Shown here: positions 8,391 to 17,030 of the stretch, piece by piece
Numbering within the stretch: position 1 is the stretch's first letter
How the letters are laid out: every line of letters starts with the position of its first letter
NCBI RefSeq assembly: GCF_001652265.1
Contig: NZ_LWBS01000436.1
Span: 1 to 32,423 of the forward strand
Source: Rhizobium leguminosarum
GTDB taxonomy: Bacteria; Pseudomonadota; Alphaproteobacteria; Rhizobiales; Rhizobiaceae
Direction of reading: 5' to 3'
Length of the DNA: 32,423 nt
Notes under the pieces: generated by a model
Seen by the model: the letters and a program-made list of their open reading frames with translations, nothing else
The model's database searches: none
What the model was told of the DNA's origin: nothing
Translations under genes and position numbers: made by a program

Positions 8391-8837
8391 CTTTTTCCCC
8401 TGCCAAGTTCCGCCGATCTCGGCCGGCATCAGCGTGGATCGCAGATGCCGGGCTGTTCGTCTTCGGCCAGCCCCTTCCTCGTCACGTGCAGGATAGACAG
8501 CGCCGGCGAAGGCTGCCGGGTGCGCCGATTGCCGACGGCGCGATCCTGCGAACCCGATCCCCTTCGCCTACCCCTTCGCAATTGCGACAGAAGACATCGG
8601 AGTTGAGGAGGTGACCAGACGAAAGGATCAGACGCCGGACTGATGTTCAGGTGCGCCGTGTACAAGCTGAAACTCCGGCGAGTGAACCAGATGAAGATAA
8701 CGTTTGAGAGCGCCGGTGCAAAAGTCGGCCACGGTAACGGCGCGATAATCTCGCCGTAGGGGCGGAGTAGAATCCGGCCACCTATCTTCCTTCTGCATTG
8801 AACGCAGGAGGGACAAGGGGATCTACACCGTGGAATT
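8391..8837. other. No recognisable gene
   Basis: About 450 bases between the small helical protein and the left end of the IS5-type element. Short leftward frames at 8429-8665 and 8628-8816 exist, the second with protein-like composition (DRWPDSTPPLRRDYRAVTV), but neither has a clear ribosome site or a known motif. Likely degraded flank of the insertion sequence. Confidence 0.45.
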
Positions 8838-9933
8838 GGGCGTTGTTGCGTGGATCACCCGGCGACTGATATTGAGCGGTTGTTTTCAGTCTCCTGATCC
8901 GGATTTCGACGATGCCGCACAAGTTCAATGCCGATCGGCGGGACAAGATTGCCAAGCAGAAATATCAGGTGACGAATTGGCCGGCATATAATGAAAGCCT
9001 GCGTCAACGTGGTGATTTGACCATCTGGGTGAAGGATGAGGCCCTGTCTTTATGGACGGCGCGGAGGCGGACATCGCGGGGTGGTCAGCCGAAATACTCG
9101 GATCTGGCGATTACGTTGTGCTTGACCCTGCGCGTCGTCTACGGGCTGGCGCTACGCCAGACCAAGGCTTGATGCGCAGTGTCGCGGCGCTGATGGGGTT
9201 CGATATTGCCGTGCCTGACTCTCCACCCTGTCTCGCCGGAGCAAAGGGCTGGCGTTGCCGTCGACAAAGTCCCGAGCCACAACATCAGGTCCGGTCCATC
9301 TGGTTGTCGACAGCACCGGCTTGAAGGTCTTCGGCGAGGGCGAGTGGCTGGAAAACAAGCACAAAACCAAGACCAAACGCAAAAGATGGCGCAAACTGCA
9401 CCTTGGTCTCAATCTTGTCAGTGGTGAGATTGTTTGTCCGATCTGACCGTGGATGATGTCGGCGATCCGACAGCGTTACCAGGACTTCTGGACCAGATTG
9501 GTGGCCCCGTCGAGAAGTTCATTGCCGACGGCGCCAATGACGGAACGCCAACCCGAGATCTTCTGGCGACACGCTTTGGTGAGATCGTGGAGGTCATTAT
9601 CCCACCTCCCAAGACTGCCGTTGCCAGCCCTCAATCGGTGCTGGTTCCATCTGTCCGCGATCGCCATATTGCAGAAATCCAGACCAAAGGGCGGATGGCA
9701 TGGCAGAAATCCACCGGCTACAACAAGCGCAGTCGCGCTGAGACCCAGATGGGTCGATGGAAGGCTGTGATCGGTCCCAAACTCAAAGCCCGACATTTTG
9801 ACAATCAGAAGACTGAAGCGAAGATTGGCGTCCGTGTTCCTAACCGGATGACAGAACTTGGCCGGGCCCAAGTTCGAGCGCGTTGCATGAAAAATGCAGT
9901 GGATAGGGTTGCCTCGTCCATGCAACAGTGCTG
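8838..9933 (+). mobile_element. IS5-family (IS903-like) insertion sequence, decayed
   Basis: Encloses a complete but frame-broken IS5 transposase. The probable ends are an imperfect inverted repeat: GCGTTGTTGCGTGGA at 8840-8854 and TCCATGCAACAGTGC at 9917-9931, matching at 12 of 15 positions. The total of about 1.1 kb fits the family. No target duplication could be confirmed because the outermost bases are uncertain. The imperfect ends agree with the damaged transposase: this copy is probably immobile. It separates the proX-XRE block from the sugar locus. Confidence 0.75.
8912..9890 (+). pseudogene. IS5-family transposase with four single-base indels
   Basis: Joined readings give a transposase of about 325 residues beginning MPHKFNADRRDKIAKQ and ending NRMTELGRPKFERVA. 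Frame breaks: one C lost near 9161-9163 (RQTQGLMRSV expected), one T lost near 9217, one T lost near 9436 (VCSDLTVDD expected) and one G gained near 9864. The DDE residues are still readable: VVDSTGLKVFG (first Asp), FIADGANDG (second Asp; the usual Tyr of ADGAYDG is Asn) and RSRAETQMGRW (Glu). Each piece is otherwise clean, so the family call is firm while the protein cannot be made as one chain. Confidence 0.88.
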
Positions 9934-10097
9934 GTTGGAACCGGATCTTGCCTATGAGATGGCGGATGCCTTCTTTCGCATGCTCTACGATCCCATGCGC
10001 AGGTCCGTTCAGGCATCGGCGCGGCGGAACGCGTTGGACGGCGTGGTCTGTCGGATGTATGTCCGGCTGTCCGCTTTGTGCCGCTGCGCCAGGCTGA

Positions 10098-10538
10098 CTA
10101 AATAATGCCTTTGCTGAAAATGAAGCACCCATAAGGTCCCGGGTCCGAGGTTCTGACAATTGCGAATGAGTTTTTAGCCGCCTCGTAAAATGCGAAACGT
10201 TCCAATGCATCCATCTTGATCGGCCGCGCTTCCGCGCGATCGACAATCGTCTGCATCGCGGAAAAGATTGGCATCGGCTTTTCCGGGTCGCCCACAACCT
10301 GCATTCGTTTCACGGGGGCGTCGACGAATGTGTCGAGCGGAAAAAGCTTGAGGATTGCTTCTGCGGTACGCACTAGACCGCAGCCGGAGACGTCAATGAG
10401 GCGGCCGTAGGTGGTGTTCCGGGCGATGGTCTGGGCGGGATGGTTGACATCGCATAGGACCAATTGGTCTCCGTGTCCCATCAGCATCAACGCATGGATC
10501 AGTTCAGCGTTGATGACCGGTTCGATTCCTTTTAGCAC
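10098..10538 (-). CDS. fucU: FucU/RbsD-family sugar mutarotase
   Basis: 146 residues from a GTG at 10538, preceded by GGGGAAG. The longer in-frame ATG at 10637 would add 33 residues not seen in the family. MGHGDQLVLCDVNHPA carries the active-site His and Asp of FucU, followed by PLDTFVDAPVKRMQVVGDP and ERFAFYEAAKNSFAIVRT-DPGPYGCFIFSKG at the end. FucU interconverts alpha and beta anomers of L-fucose, while RbsD acts on ribose. This sequence is the FucU type. It is transcribed away from the CUT1 transporter genes, sharing a 362-base divergent control region that contains half-sites also found elsewhere in the locus. It suggests the locus handles a 6-deoxyhexose or similar aldose. The true substrate is not proven. 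Confidence 0.88.
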   Translation of the reverse strand: MLKGIEPVINAELIHALMLMGHGDQLVLCDVNHPAQTIARNTTYGRLIDVSGCGLVRTAEAILKLFPLDTFVDAPVKRMQVVGDPEKPMPIFSAMQTIVDRAEARPIKMDALERFAFYEAAKNSFAIVRTSDPGPYGCFIFSKGII

Positions 10539-10568
10539 CTGATTGCTTCCCCTAGATGCGGGCACTGT

Positions 10569-10604
10569 CTTCACAGAGTATATTGTTGTTGTGATGTTTG
10601 TAAA
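10569..10604 (-). promoter_or_regulatory. Candidate operator before fucU
   Basis: On the minus strand, TTTACA (10604-10599) is followed 23 bases later by TGTGAAG (10575-10569). The same two half-sites in the same orientation, but 14 bases apart, form the 30-base element at 10739 and 15948. The extra nine bases are close to one helical turn. It lies 31-66 bases upstream of the fucU start, where a repressor would act. Candidate regulator: the RpiR protein of this locus. Confidence 0.4.
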
Positions 10605-10738
10605 TCCTACTTTGAGCGATGCGCTGTGCATCTCCATCGGATAATAGGGTGGATGCGCTCGCTATTCCGGGTGTCACGTGGGAAAAGGCTCGGAGAATGA
10701 GAGGTGGAATAAAATAATTCCGAACCTGCGGATAAACG

Positions 10739-10768
10739 ACTTTACAATAGTATGTTATTATGTGAAGT
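10739..10768 (+). promoter_or_regulatory. Candidate operator/promoter element, copy 1
   Basis: ACTTTACAATA, five variable bases, then TTATTATGTGAAGT. An almost identical element with the same five-base gap occurs at 15948-15977 before the isomerase gene. The ends form an imperfect inverted repeat, CTTTACA and TGTGAAG. It is AT-rich in a GC-rich setting and lies 133 bases before the CUT1 ATPase start. Confidence 0.6.
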
Positions 10769-10803
10769 TTCTAACCGAATGACGACCCTCCCAGGGTGGA
10801 CCG

Positions 10804-10841
10804 GGCGGCGGCGGTTGTTGCTGGATGCGACTGCCGCCGCC
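10804..10841 (+). promoter_or_regulatory. GC-rich leader stem-loop before the CUT1 operon
   Basis: GGCGGCGGCGG at 10804-10814 pairs with CTGCCGCCGCC at 10831-10841 (ten standard pairs and one G-T) around a 16-base loop. It would sit in the 5' leader of the transporter mRNA, some 45 bases before the ribosome site. It may influence mRNA stability or attenuation. No known riboswitch was recognised. Confidence 0.5.
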
Positions 10842-10900
10842 TCCTTCTGGAAGGACGATCAAACGTCGTGAGGAGCGCGACGCACCGGGAGGAATTCGCA

Positions 10901-11962
10901 TTGGCATCCATGGATATCGTGAACGTCGGCAAAGCCTACGGAAGCCTTAGCGTTATCCACGGGGTTTCGGTGGAAATACCCGATGGCGAGTTCGTGGTCC
11001 TGGTCGGTCCTTCGGGCTGCGGCAAATCCACGCTTCTGCGCATGGTGGCGGGCCTGGAGCCGATTACATTCGGCGATATTTTCATCGACGGCCAAGTGGT
11101 GAACGATCTGCCGCCAAAAGATCGCGACATCGCGATGGTGTTCCAGAGCTACGCTCTCTATCCCCACAAGACAGTCGCCGAGAACATGGGCTTCGCCTTG
11201 AAAATGCGCGGAGAGCCTAAAGCGGATATCGATGACCGCGTGAAGAAAGCGGCCGAGATTCTCGATCTGGTTCCCTATCTCGCACGCTATCCGCGTCAGC
11301 TCTCCGGGGGCCAGAGACAACGTGTCGCCATGGGACGGGCGATCGTGCGTGATCCCAAGGTTTTTCTGTTCGACGAGCCGCTTTCCAATCTGGATGCGAA
11401 GCTGCGGGTGCAGATGCGCGCGGAGATCAAGGAATTGCAGCGTCGGCTCGCGACCACGATGATCTATGTCACCCATGACCAGGTCGAGGCGATGACGATG
11501 GCGGATCGCATCGTCGTGCTGCGTGACGGACGCGTCGAACAGATCGGTTCGCCTCTCGAACTTTATGACAAGCCGGCCAACACATTCGTCGCCGGTTTCA
11601 TCGGCTCGCCGTCGATGAACCTGCTCAAGGGCCACATCCGGACGCCTGGTGAATCCTTTTTCGAAACCGACGATGGTATTCGGCTGCCGCTTGTTCGCGC
11701 ACCGGAAGGCTCCGTCGGCCGGCCCGCCTTTTACGGCATCCGCCCAGAGCATTTCGCACTTGGCGGCGAAGTGACGGCCAACGTCACTGTCGTGGAAACA
11801 ACGGGATCAGAGACGCAGGTCTTTGCCCGGATCGGCAACCAGAAGGTCATCGGCGTCTTTCGCGACCGGGTGGAGGATCAATCCGGCCAGCCGATGGCAA
11901 TGACGCCAAACCCGGCATCCGTGAATCTTTTCGATCTGAAAACCGGATTGCGGCTCGATTGA
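10901..11962 (+). CDS. CUT1 sugar ABC transporter, ATP-binding subunit (UgpC/MsmK family)
   Basis: 353 residues from TTG 10901. GGGAGG at 10887-10892 is placed 8 bases before this TTG and 17 before the ATG at 10910, so TTG is preferred, giving the family start MASMDIVNV. Walker [10 protein letters not shown] (36-44), signature [19 protein letters not shown], Walker [17 protein letters not shown] and the H-loop [13 protein letters not shown] are intact. The C-terminal 120 residues form the OB-fold regulatory domain with YGIRPEHF. It powers uptake through the two permeases downstream. First gene of a cluster ATPase, binding protein, permease, permease. UgpC proteins can serve several transporters, so the substrate cannot be inferred from it. 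Confidence 0.92.
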   Translation: MASMDIVNVGKAYGSLSVIHGVSVEIPDGEFVVLVGPSGCGKSTLLRMVAGLEPITFGDIFIDGQVVNDLPPKDRDIAMVFQSYALYPHKTVAENMGFALKMRGEPKADIDDRVKKAAEILDLVPYLARYPRQLSGGQRQRVAMGRAIVRDPKVFLFDEPLSNLDAKLRVQMRAEIKELQRRLATTMIYVTHDQVEAMTMADRIVVLRDGRVEQIGSPLELYDKPANTFVAGFIGSPSMNLLKGHIRTPGESFFETDDGIRLPLVRAPEGSVGRPAFYGIRPEHFALGGEVTANVTVVETTGSETQVFARIGNQKVIGVFRDRVEDQSGQPMAMTPNPASVNLFDLKTGLRLD

Positions 11963-12047
11963 GAGCCGCTTCGCCGATGCTCCGCGACGCAGGGGCTCGG
12001 CCGATACCCATCACGTGTGGTGATTTGTTCAACGGGAGGAGTGAATT

Positions 12048-13709
12048 ATGAAAGTCAGTGAGTTCGAGAGAATGATGGCGATCGGCCTGAGCCGCCGCGC
12101 GATTTTGAAGACCGGCGCCAGTCTTGGGGCTCTTGCGGCCACCGGCACCATTCTCGGTGCTGTCGGCAGCGCTAGCGCGCAAGACGCGTCCTTGCGCAGT
12201 CAGATTCTGCAGATTCCCGGCGTCGGCAAGGGTTCGCCGACAGATGCGGATTGGCAGAAGGTCGGGGAACTGTGCCTCGGCGCGACCAAGAGCAGCGTGA
12301 AGCAGGGCGAATTCGCCGGCGTCCAACTGTCGTTCATGGGTCTCAACAACCAGAATCTTCACAATGTGATCTTCCGCGGCTTCCTGAAATCCTGGGAAGA
12401 CTATACCGGCGCCAAGATTTCGTGGATCGATCTGGCGCAGGCAGACTACAACCCGCGTCTGCAGCAGGCCATCGCCACCGGGACGGTGGATTTCGATATC
12501 CTGGAGATGGGGGCGCCGTTCGAAGGCGACGTCTGCGGCAAGGGGCTCGCATCCGAAATGCCGGACTGGGTCAAGGCCCAGATCGACATGGACGACTACG
12601 TCGACTACCTCAAGGCGCCGGTTGGAACCTGGGATGGCAAGACGTATCGCATCTCGGTCGATGGCGATTGCCACAACTTCAACTACCGCGCCGACTACTT
12701 CACCGATGCCGACCTGGCAAAGGCCTGGAAGGACGAGGGGCATAAGGGCGAGTGGGGCGTGCCCAGGACCTGGCAGAAGGTTCAGGAAGTCACCAAGTTC
12801 CTCAAGGGCAAGACCATCGGCGGCATGGAAGCGATCGGCTATCTCGATGCGCCGAAAGCCTGGGGTGGGTTCGGCTTCTATTTCCTCGGCAGCCGCGCCA
12901 CCGCCTATGCCAAGCATCCGCACGACAAGGCCTGGCTGTTCGACGTCGATACGATGAAGCCGCGGATCAACAACCCGGCCTGGGTCCGGGCCATTCAGGA
13001 CGTGATCGACGCGTTGCCGTCGGAGTCTGGCGATCAGCTTAATGCCGACCCTGGCACCACCGCCTTCCAGCAGTTCCTGGCTGGTACCGGATCCATGGTT
13101 TCCTGGTGGGGCGATGTCGGCTCCGGCGCGCGCACCAGCGACACGTCGGTGATCGGCGACACTGTCGCTTTCGATATCCTGCCTGGTTCGGATGACGTCT
13201 ACAATTCGAAGACCGGTCAGTGGGACAAGTTGCCGAGCGGTCCGAACCACGCCCCGAACATGGCTTACCTCGGATGGGGCGTTTACGTCATGGCCCGGGT
13301 CGACAGCGACGAAAAAAAGAAGAAGGCAGCCTGGAGCGCCGCAGCCCATCTCGGCGGCAAGGACCTGGCTCTGTGGATGGCCGCATATCCGTCCGGTTTC
13401 CAGTGCTATCGCAAGAGCCAGTTCGACACCAAGGAATGGGTCGAGGCTGGCTACGACGAGGCCTTCATTTCGAACTATCTTGCCTCGCAGTCGAACTCGT
13501 ACAACCACCCCAATGCTGCCATTGAGCCGCGCATCCCCGGCATCTTCCAGTATTACAGCGTTGCGGAAGACGAGTTGGCCAAGGTGTTCGCCGGCCAGAT
13601 GACAGCCCAGAAGGGGGCGGATGCGATTGCCGTTGCCTGGGAGAATATCACCGATCAGCTGGGCCGCGACAAGCAGATAGCCCTCTACAAGGCATCGCTC
13701 GGCGTCTGA
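12048..13709 (+). CDS. CUT1 sugar ABC transporter, substrate-binding protein, Tat-exported
   Basis: 553 residues, longer than the roughly 430 usual for family 1 binding proteins. ATG follows GGGAGGAG by 8 bases. The N-terminus has a twin-arginine motif SRRAILK (15-21), a hydrophobic stretch, and a likely cleavage at ASA/QD (44/45), so export folded through Tat is expected. The mature part shows the type-1 pattern: NVIFRGFLKSWEDYTGAKISW, ATGTVDFDILEMGAP, VGTWDGKTYRI, LGWGVYVMARVDSDEKKKKAAWSAAAHL. It is rich in Trp and Tyr, as expected for sugar binding. Sits 85 bases after the ATPase gene and is followed by a strong hairpin, which may raise its expression over the permeases. The sugar is unknown. 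Confidence 0.88.
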   Translation: MKVSEFERMMAIGLSRRAILKTGASLGALAATGTILGAVGSASAQDASLRSQILQIPGVGKGSPTDADWQKVGELCLGATKSSVKQGEFAGVQLSFMGLNNQNLHNVIFRGFLKSWEDYTGAKISWIDLAQADYNPRLQQAIATGTVDFDILEMGAPFEGDVCGKGLASEMPDWVKAQIDMDDYVDYLKAPVGTWDGKTYRISVDGDCHNFNYRADYFTDADLAKAWKDEGHKGEWGVPRTWQKVQEVTKFLKGKTIGGMEAIGYLDAPKAWGGFGFYFLGSRATAYAKHPHDKAWLFDVDTMKPRINNPAWVRAIQDVIDALPSESGDQLNADPGTTAFQQFLAGTGSMVSWWGDVGSGARTSDTSVIGDTVAFDILPGSDDVYNSKTGQWDKLPSGPNHAPNMAYLGWGVYVMARVDSDEKKKKAAWSAAAHLGGKDLALWMAAYPSGFQCYRKSQFDTKEWVEAGYDEAFISNYLASQSNSYNHPNAAIEPRIPGIFQYYSVAEDELAKVFAGQMTAQKGADAIAVAWENITDQLGRDKQIALYKASLGV

Positions 13710-13738
13710 GATCAATCGCCTCAAAGGCTCGCCTGCAG

Positions 13739-13775
13739 GGTTCCGGCGGCATGTTTCTCCCATGTCGCCGGAACC
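13739..13775 (+). promoter_or_regulatory. Strong intercistronic stem-loop after the CUT1 binding protein
   Basis: Fifteen-base arms (13739-13753 and 13761-13775) pair fully apart from one G-T, around the loop TTTCTCC. No T-run follows and the operon continues 42 bases later, so it probably acts as a 3' stabiliser or partial terminator that makes binding-protein mRNA more abundant than permease mRNA. Confidence 0.65.
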
Positions 13776-13817
13776 GCAGAAACAATTTTCAAACTTCGGC
13801 CGTGAGGGTCTGCTGCC

Positions 13818-14936
13818 ATGTCTCAGTTAATGCCGCTGGTCACGAACGCACCGTTCGCAGCGCGCCGTGCTGCTCCTGCCGGAAAGCATGTCGTGCTAGG
13901 CAGGGCTCTGTTGGCATTCGCGACCGTCGCTTTCATCGCGGTCCTAGCGCTTCAGTCGCTCGATGCCATGGGCGTCATAGCATTGGGCTTTGAGAGCTGG
14001 CGCCCTCTGCTCTACGTCTATCTCATCTGGGCGGTGGTCTTCGGCGCCTCCCAGGTGATGATCCGCGGTGAGGCTGGCGAGCGCGCGGCCTTCGTCCTTC
14101 CGGCGGTTCTTTTTACCGTCGCCATGGTGATCTTTCCGACCATCTTCGGCCTCTACATCGCGTTTACCGATTGGAACCTCAGTGCGGTGGAGGGACGCCG
14201 CTTCAACGGCCTCGACAATCTGCGCACACTCTTGGCGGATGCCTATTTCTGGAATGCGCTCTTGAACATGGTCTACTATGTTCTGGCGGTTCTCGTTCAA
14301 TATGCAATCGCCTTCGGCCTGGCTCTTCTGCTCAACGCGGAGATCAAGGCGCGCAAGTTCTTCCGCGTCGCTTTTCTTTTGCCGTTGATGCTGAGTCCGG
14401 TCGCCGTCAGCTGGATGATCGGCAAGTCGCTGATGGAGTACCGTTTCGGTCCCGCAGCGACACTGGCGCGCTATCTGGGTTGGGACAATCCCGCCTTCTT
14501 CTCGACCCCCTGGCTGGCGCGGTTGTCGATCATGGCGATGGATGCGTGGGTCTCCATTCCCTTCATGATGGTTCTGCTGCTGGCTGGCCTGCAGGCATTG
14601 CCTGCCGAAATCAAGGAGGCGGCACGGGTCGATGGCGCCACCGGCTGGCAATCGTTCAAGGAGATCACCTTCCCTCTGATGCTGCCGGTGAGCATGACCG
14701 CCTTGATCCTGCGCATCATATTCGAGCTGAAACTCGCCGACATCGTCATCAATGTCACGGCAGGCGGCCCGGGTGGCGCGACGGACACGGTATCGAGTTT
14801 CATCTTCCGGGAATACCGCGACCGTTCCAACGTCGGCTACGGCACCATGCTCGCCGAAGTCTATCTCGTCATCATCATCGTTTTCGTCGCGCTCATCCTG
14901 AAATGGGCGAGCCGATGGATGCAAAGAACAAACTGA
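13818..14936 (+). CDS. CUT1 sugar ABC transporter, permease 1 (MalF/UgpA type)
   Basis: 372 residues with about eight membrane segments, two more at the N-terminus (near residues 28-50 and 62-80) than the usual six-segment type. FPTIFGLYIAFTDWNL is the typical first periplasmic loop, and the EAA loop reads EIKEAARVDGATGWQSFKEITFPL at about residues 264-287, where the ATPase docks. The ATG has GAGGG 10 bases upstream. It ends 11 bases before the next permease, so the two are co-translated and form the channel heterodimer. No damage visible. Confidence 0.9.
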   Translation: MSQLMPLVTNAPFAARRAAPAGKHVVLGRALLAFATVAFIAVLALQSLDAMGVIALGFESWRPLLYVYLIWAVVFGASQVMIRGEAGERAAFVLPAVLFTVAMVIFPTIFGLYIAFTDWNLSAVEGRRFNGLDNLRTLLADAYFWNALLNMVYYVLAVLVQYAIAFGLALLLNAEIKARKFFRVAFLLPLMLSPVAVSWMIGKSLMEYRFGPAATLARYLGWDNPAFFSTPWLARLSIMAMDAWVSIPFMMVLLLAGLQALPAEIKEAARVDGATGWQSFKEITFPLMLPVSMTALILRIIFELKLADIVINVTAGGPGGATDTVSSFIFREYRDRSNVGYGTMLAEVYLVIIIVFVALILKWASRWMQRTN

Positions 14937-14947
14937 GGGCTGACACG

Positions 14948-15877
14948 ATGTCGACAGCACATGGGGCAATACGTCCAGAAACGCCCGCACGTCGTAGCTT
15001 CGCGCTACCCGGCTTCATGACCCGCAGCATGCTGATCTACGCCGCCCTGGTCTTTTGGGCCTTCGTTTCCCTGTTTCCGATTTACTGGACGGTGACGACG
15101 TCGTTCAAGACCGCGGTGAACGTCACGCAGGGCCATCTCATTCCCTTCGTGGACTTCACGCCGGACTGGAAAGGCTGGCGTTCGCTCGGCCTGTCGCCGG
15201 ACACGATCTTTGAGCAATCGACCGTGCGCGACGAGTTCATCCGCCGGTTCTTCAACAGCATCGTCGCGTCGGCGGGCGCCTCGCTTCTCGCTGTCGTCAT
15301 CGGATCGCTCGCGGCCTACGGCCTCAGCCGGTTCTCCTACAAATTCCTCTGGATGCGCAACAAGGACATCTCCTTCTTCTTCCTGTCGCAGCTCATCCTG
15401 CCACCGGTCGTGCTCGCGATGCCTTTCCTCGTTCTCTACAAGCAACTGATGCTGCTGGACTCGCTTGTCGGCCTCATCCTGGTCTACACGCTGATGGTGC
15501 TGCCGATCGTCATCTGGATCATGCGCGACCAGTTCGACACGATCCCTCTGGAGCTGGAGCAGGCGGCGCTTGTCGATGGCTGCTCGATCTGGGGCGCGTT
15601 CGTGCGGATCGTGCTGCCCATTGCACTGCCCGGCATGGTCGCAGCCTTCATTCTGTCGGTTATTCTCTGCTGGAACGAGTATTTCTTCGCAGCCCTTCTG
15701 ACCAGCACCGATGCCAAGACACTGCCGGTAATGGTCGCAAGCCAGACCGGATCGCAGGGCATCAACTGGTGGTCGATGGCAGCGATCGCCAGTGCCGCCA
15801 TTCTACCGCTCGTGCTCATCGGCATATTCCTCGAGCGCTACATCGTTAAGGGCCTGACGGCGGGCGCGGTGAAATAG
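14948..15877 (+). CDS. CUT1 sugar ABC transporter, permease 2 (MalG/UgpE type)
   Basis: 309 residues from ATG 14948 with GAGGG upstream. The open frame extends far further 5' inside permease 1, but those codons are in the shadow frame. Six membrane segments are visible. FPIYWTVTTSFKT near the start, NSIVASAGASLLAVVIGSLAAYGLSRF, and the EAA loop ELEQAALVDGCSIWGAFVRIVLP followed by LSVILCWNEYFFAALL are MalG-type landmarks. The last residues KGLTAGAVK are the family terminus. It completes the CUT1 importer. A 134-base gap with a repeated operator-like element separates it from the isomerase gene. Confidence 0.92.
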   Translation: MSTAHGAIRPETPARRSFALPGFMTRSMLIYAALVFWAFVSLFPIYWTVTTSFKTAVNVTQGHLIPFVDFTPDWKGWRSLGLSPDTIFEQSTVRDEFIRRFFNSIVASAGASLLAVVIGSLAAYGLSRFSYKFLWMRNKDISFFFLSQLILPPVVLAMPFLVLYKQLMLLDSLVGLILVYTLMVLPIVIWIMRDQFDTIPLELEQAALVDGCSIWGAFVRIVLPIALPGMVAAFILSVILCWNEYFFAALLTSTDAKTLPVMVASQTGSQGINWWSMAAIASAAILPLVLIGIFLERYIVKGLTAGAVK

Positions 15878-15947
15878 CGCGGCGCCTCCTTTGCCGACCC
15901 AGGACGGGTATGATCGCGCGAAATGGTGCGTCGCACAACATTTCATA

Positions 15948-15977
15948 ACTTTACAATATTTAATTATTATGTGAAGT
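15948..15977 (+). promoter_or_regulatory. Candidate operator/promoter element, copy 2
   Basis: Same element as at 10739-10768: ACTTTACAATA, five variable bases, TTATTATGTGAAGT. All 25 flanking bases are identical between the copies. It lies 35 bases before the GTG of the isomerase gene. A small perfect palindrome GTGCGTCGCAC at 15926-15936 lies just upstream of it. It probably gives the second half of the locus its own regulated promoter. Confidence 0.6.
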
Positions 15978-16011
15978 CTATCGCAACGCCAAACGATGTG
16001 AGCCTAATCCA

Positions 16012-17001
16012 GTGACCCCATTGAAATTCGCCACCCGCCTCAACTCCTTTGCCTCCCGGCCGCAGGCGGAATGGCCTGATCTTTCCGGGAAGCCGAGTGT
16101 CGCGCAGATGGTCGCCCGTGCTGCAAAGGTCGACGGTTTGACGGATCTCGACCTCAATTATCCCGATCACGTCTCCGCAGATCCGCGCGAATTGGCACGG
16201 CAGATCGGGGATATGGGCCTTGCCATCAACGGCTTTGCGATGCGTTACTACACCAATCCCGCTTTCAAGATTGGCGCCTTCACCAACCCTGATGCAGCGG
16301 TTCGCCGTGAAGCCATCGACCTGACGAAGAAGGGCATCGACGCGACCCGTGAGGCCGGCAGCAATCTGATGACCATCTGGCTCGGGCAGGATGGGTTCGA
16401 TTACGCATTCCAGGCCGACTATGCAACCTTGTGGCAACACGAGATCTCAGGAATTCGTGAAGTTTGCGCGCATGATCCGGATTGCCGGATCAGCATCGAG
16501 TACAAGCCGAACGAGCCGCGCTCCTATAGCCTGATGCCTGACTGCGCCACGACGCTGCTGGCCATCAAGGAAATCGGCCTCCCCAATCTTGGCGTGACGT
16601 TGGACTTCGCCCACGTGCTCTATGCCGATGAGCAGCCGGCCTTCGCGGCGGCGCTGATAGCGCGCTACAGCCGGGTGCTCGGCGTCCATCTCAACGACGG
16701 TTATGCCAAGCGTGACGATGGGCTGATGGTCGGCGCCGTTCATACACAACAGACGATCGAACTGCTGCGCCAGATCCGCAAGGACGGTTATGACGGTGCG
16801 ATCTATTTCGACACATTCCCGGATATGACCGGTCTCGATCCGGTCCACGAATGCGAGGTGAACATCCAGACCGTCAAGCGCATGCTTGATGTCGTGGACC
16901 GCCTTGAGCAGGACAATCGCCTCTCTGGTGCGATTGACCGTCAGGATGCCGTTTCCGCCCAGGCGATCATTCAAGAAGTGATGCTTGGCGCGGGATCTTG
17001 A
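16012..17001 (+). CDS. Xylose-isomerase-like TIM-barrel sugar isomerase/epimerase
   Basis: 329 residues. GTG 16012 is the only start that gives the expected MTPLKFATRLNSF opening; its ribosome site is weak. Likely metal ligands are E163 (SIEYKPNEPR), D198 and H201 (VTLDFAHVL), H226 (GVHLND) and D267 (IYFDTFPD). The E-to-D spacing of 35 and the D-x-x-H motif resemble the L-rhamnose isomerase of Pseudomonas stutzeri, though that enzyme is about 100 residues longer. It probably interconverts an aldose and ketose, or epimerises a ketose, in the cytoplasm. Located between the two transporter sets with its own operator-like element upstream. The substrate is unknown. An L-sugar would fit the FucU neighbour, but a role as inosose or other polyol isomerase is not excluded. 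Confidence 0.82.
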   Translation: MTPLKFATRLNSFASRPQAEWPDLSGKPSVAQMVARAAKVDGLTDLDLNYPDHVSADPRELARQIGDMGLAINGFAMRYYTNPAFKIGAFTNPDAAVRREAIDLTKKGIDATREAGSNLMTIWLGQDGFDYAFQADYATLWQHEISGIREVCAHDPDCRISIEYKPNEPRSYSLMPDCATTLLAIKEIGLPNLGVTLDFAHVLYADEQPAFAAALIARYSRVLGVHLNDGYAKRDDGLMVGAVHTQQTIELLRQIRKDGYDGAIYFDTFPDMTGLDPVHECEVNIQTVKRMLDVVDRLEQDNRLSGAIDRQDAVSAQAIIQEVMLGAGS

Positions 17002-17030
17002 ACTCCAACAGCCACAGCACGCCAGACGGC

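Noticed and set aside
9934..10097. Continuation of the last IS5 reading frame to 10105 (LAYEMADAFFRMLYDPMRR)
   Set aside because: The real transposase stop is at 9890 in the frame restored by removing one G; the extension past the right end of the element shows no similarity to transposases.
11847..13763. A 638-codon leftward open frame
   Set aside because: It lies fully opposite the CUT1 binding protein, which has a Tat signal, ribosome site and family motifs. High-GC codon bias opens the antisense frame; no motif or ribosome site supports it.
14171..14947. Long 5' extension of the second CUT1 permease frame
   Set aside because: It overlaps permease 1 in a shadow frame and adds non-membrane sequence; the ATG at 14948 with GAGGG gives the family start.
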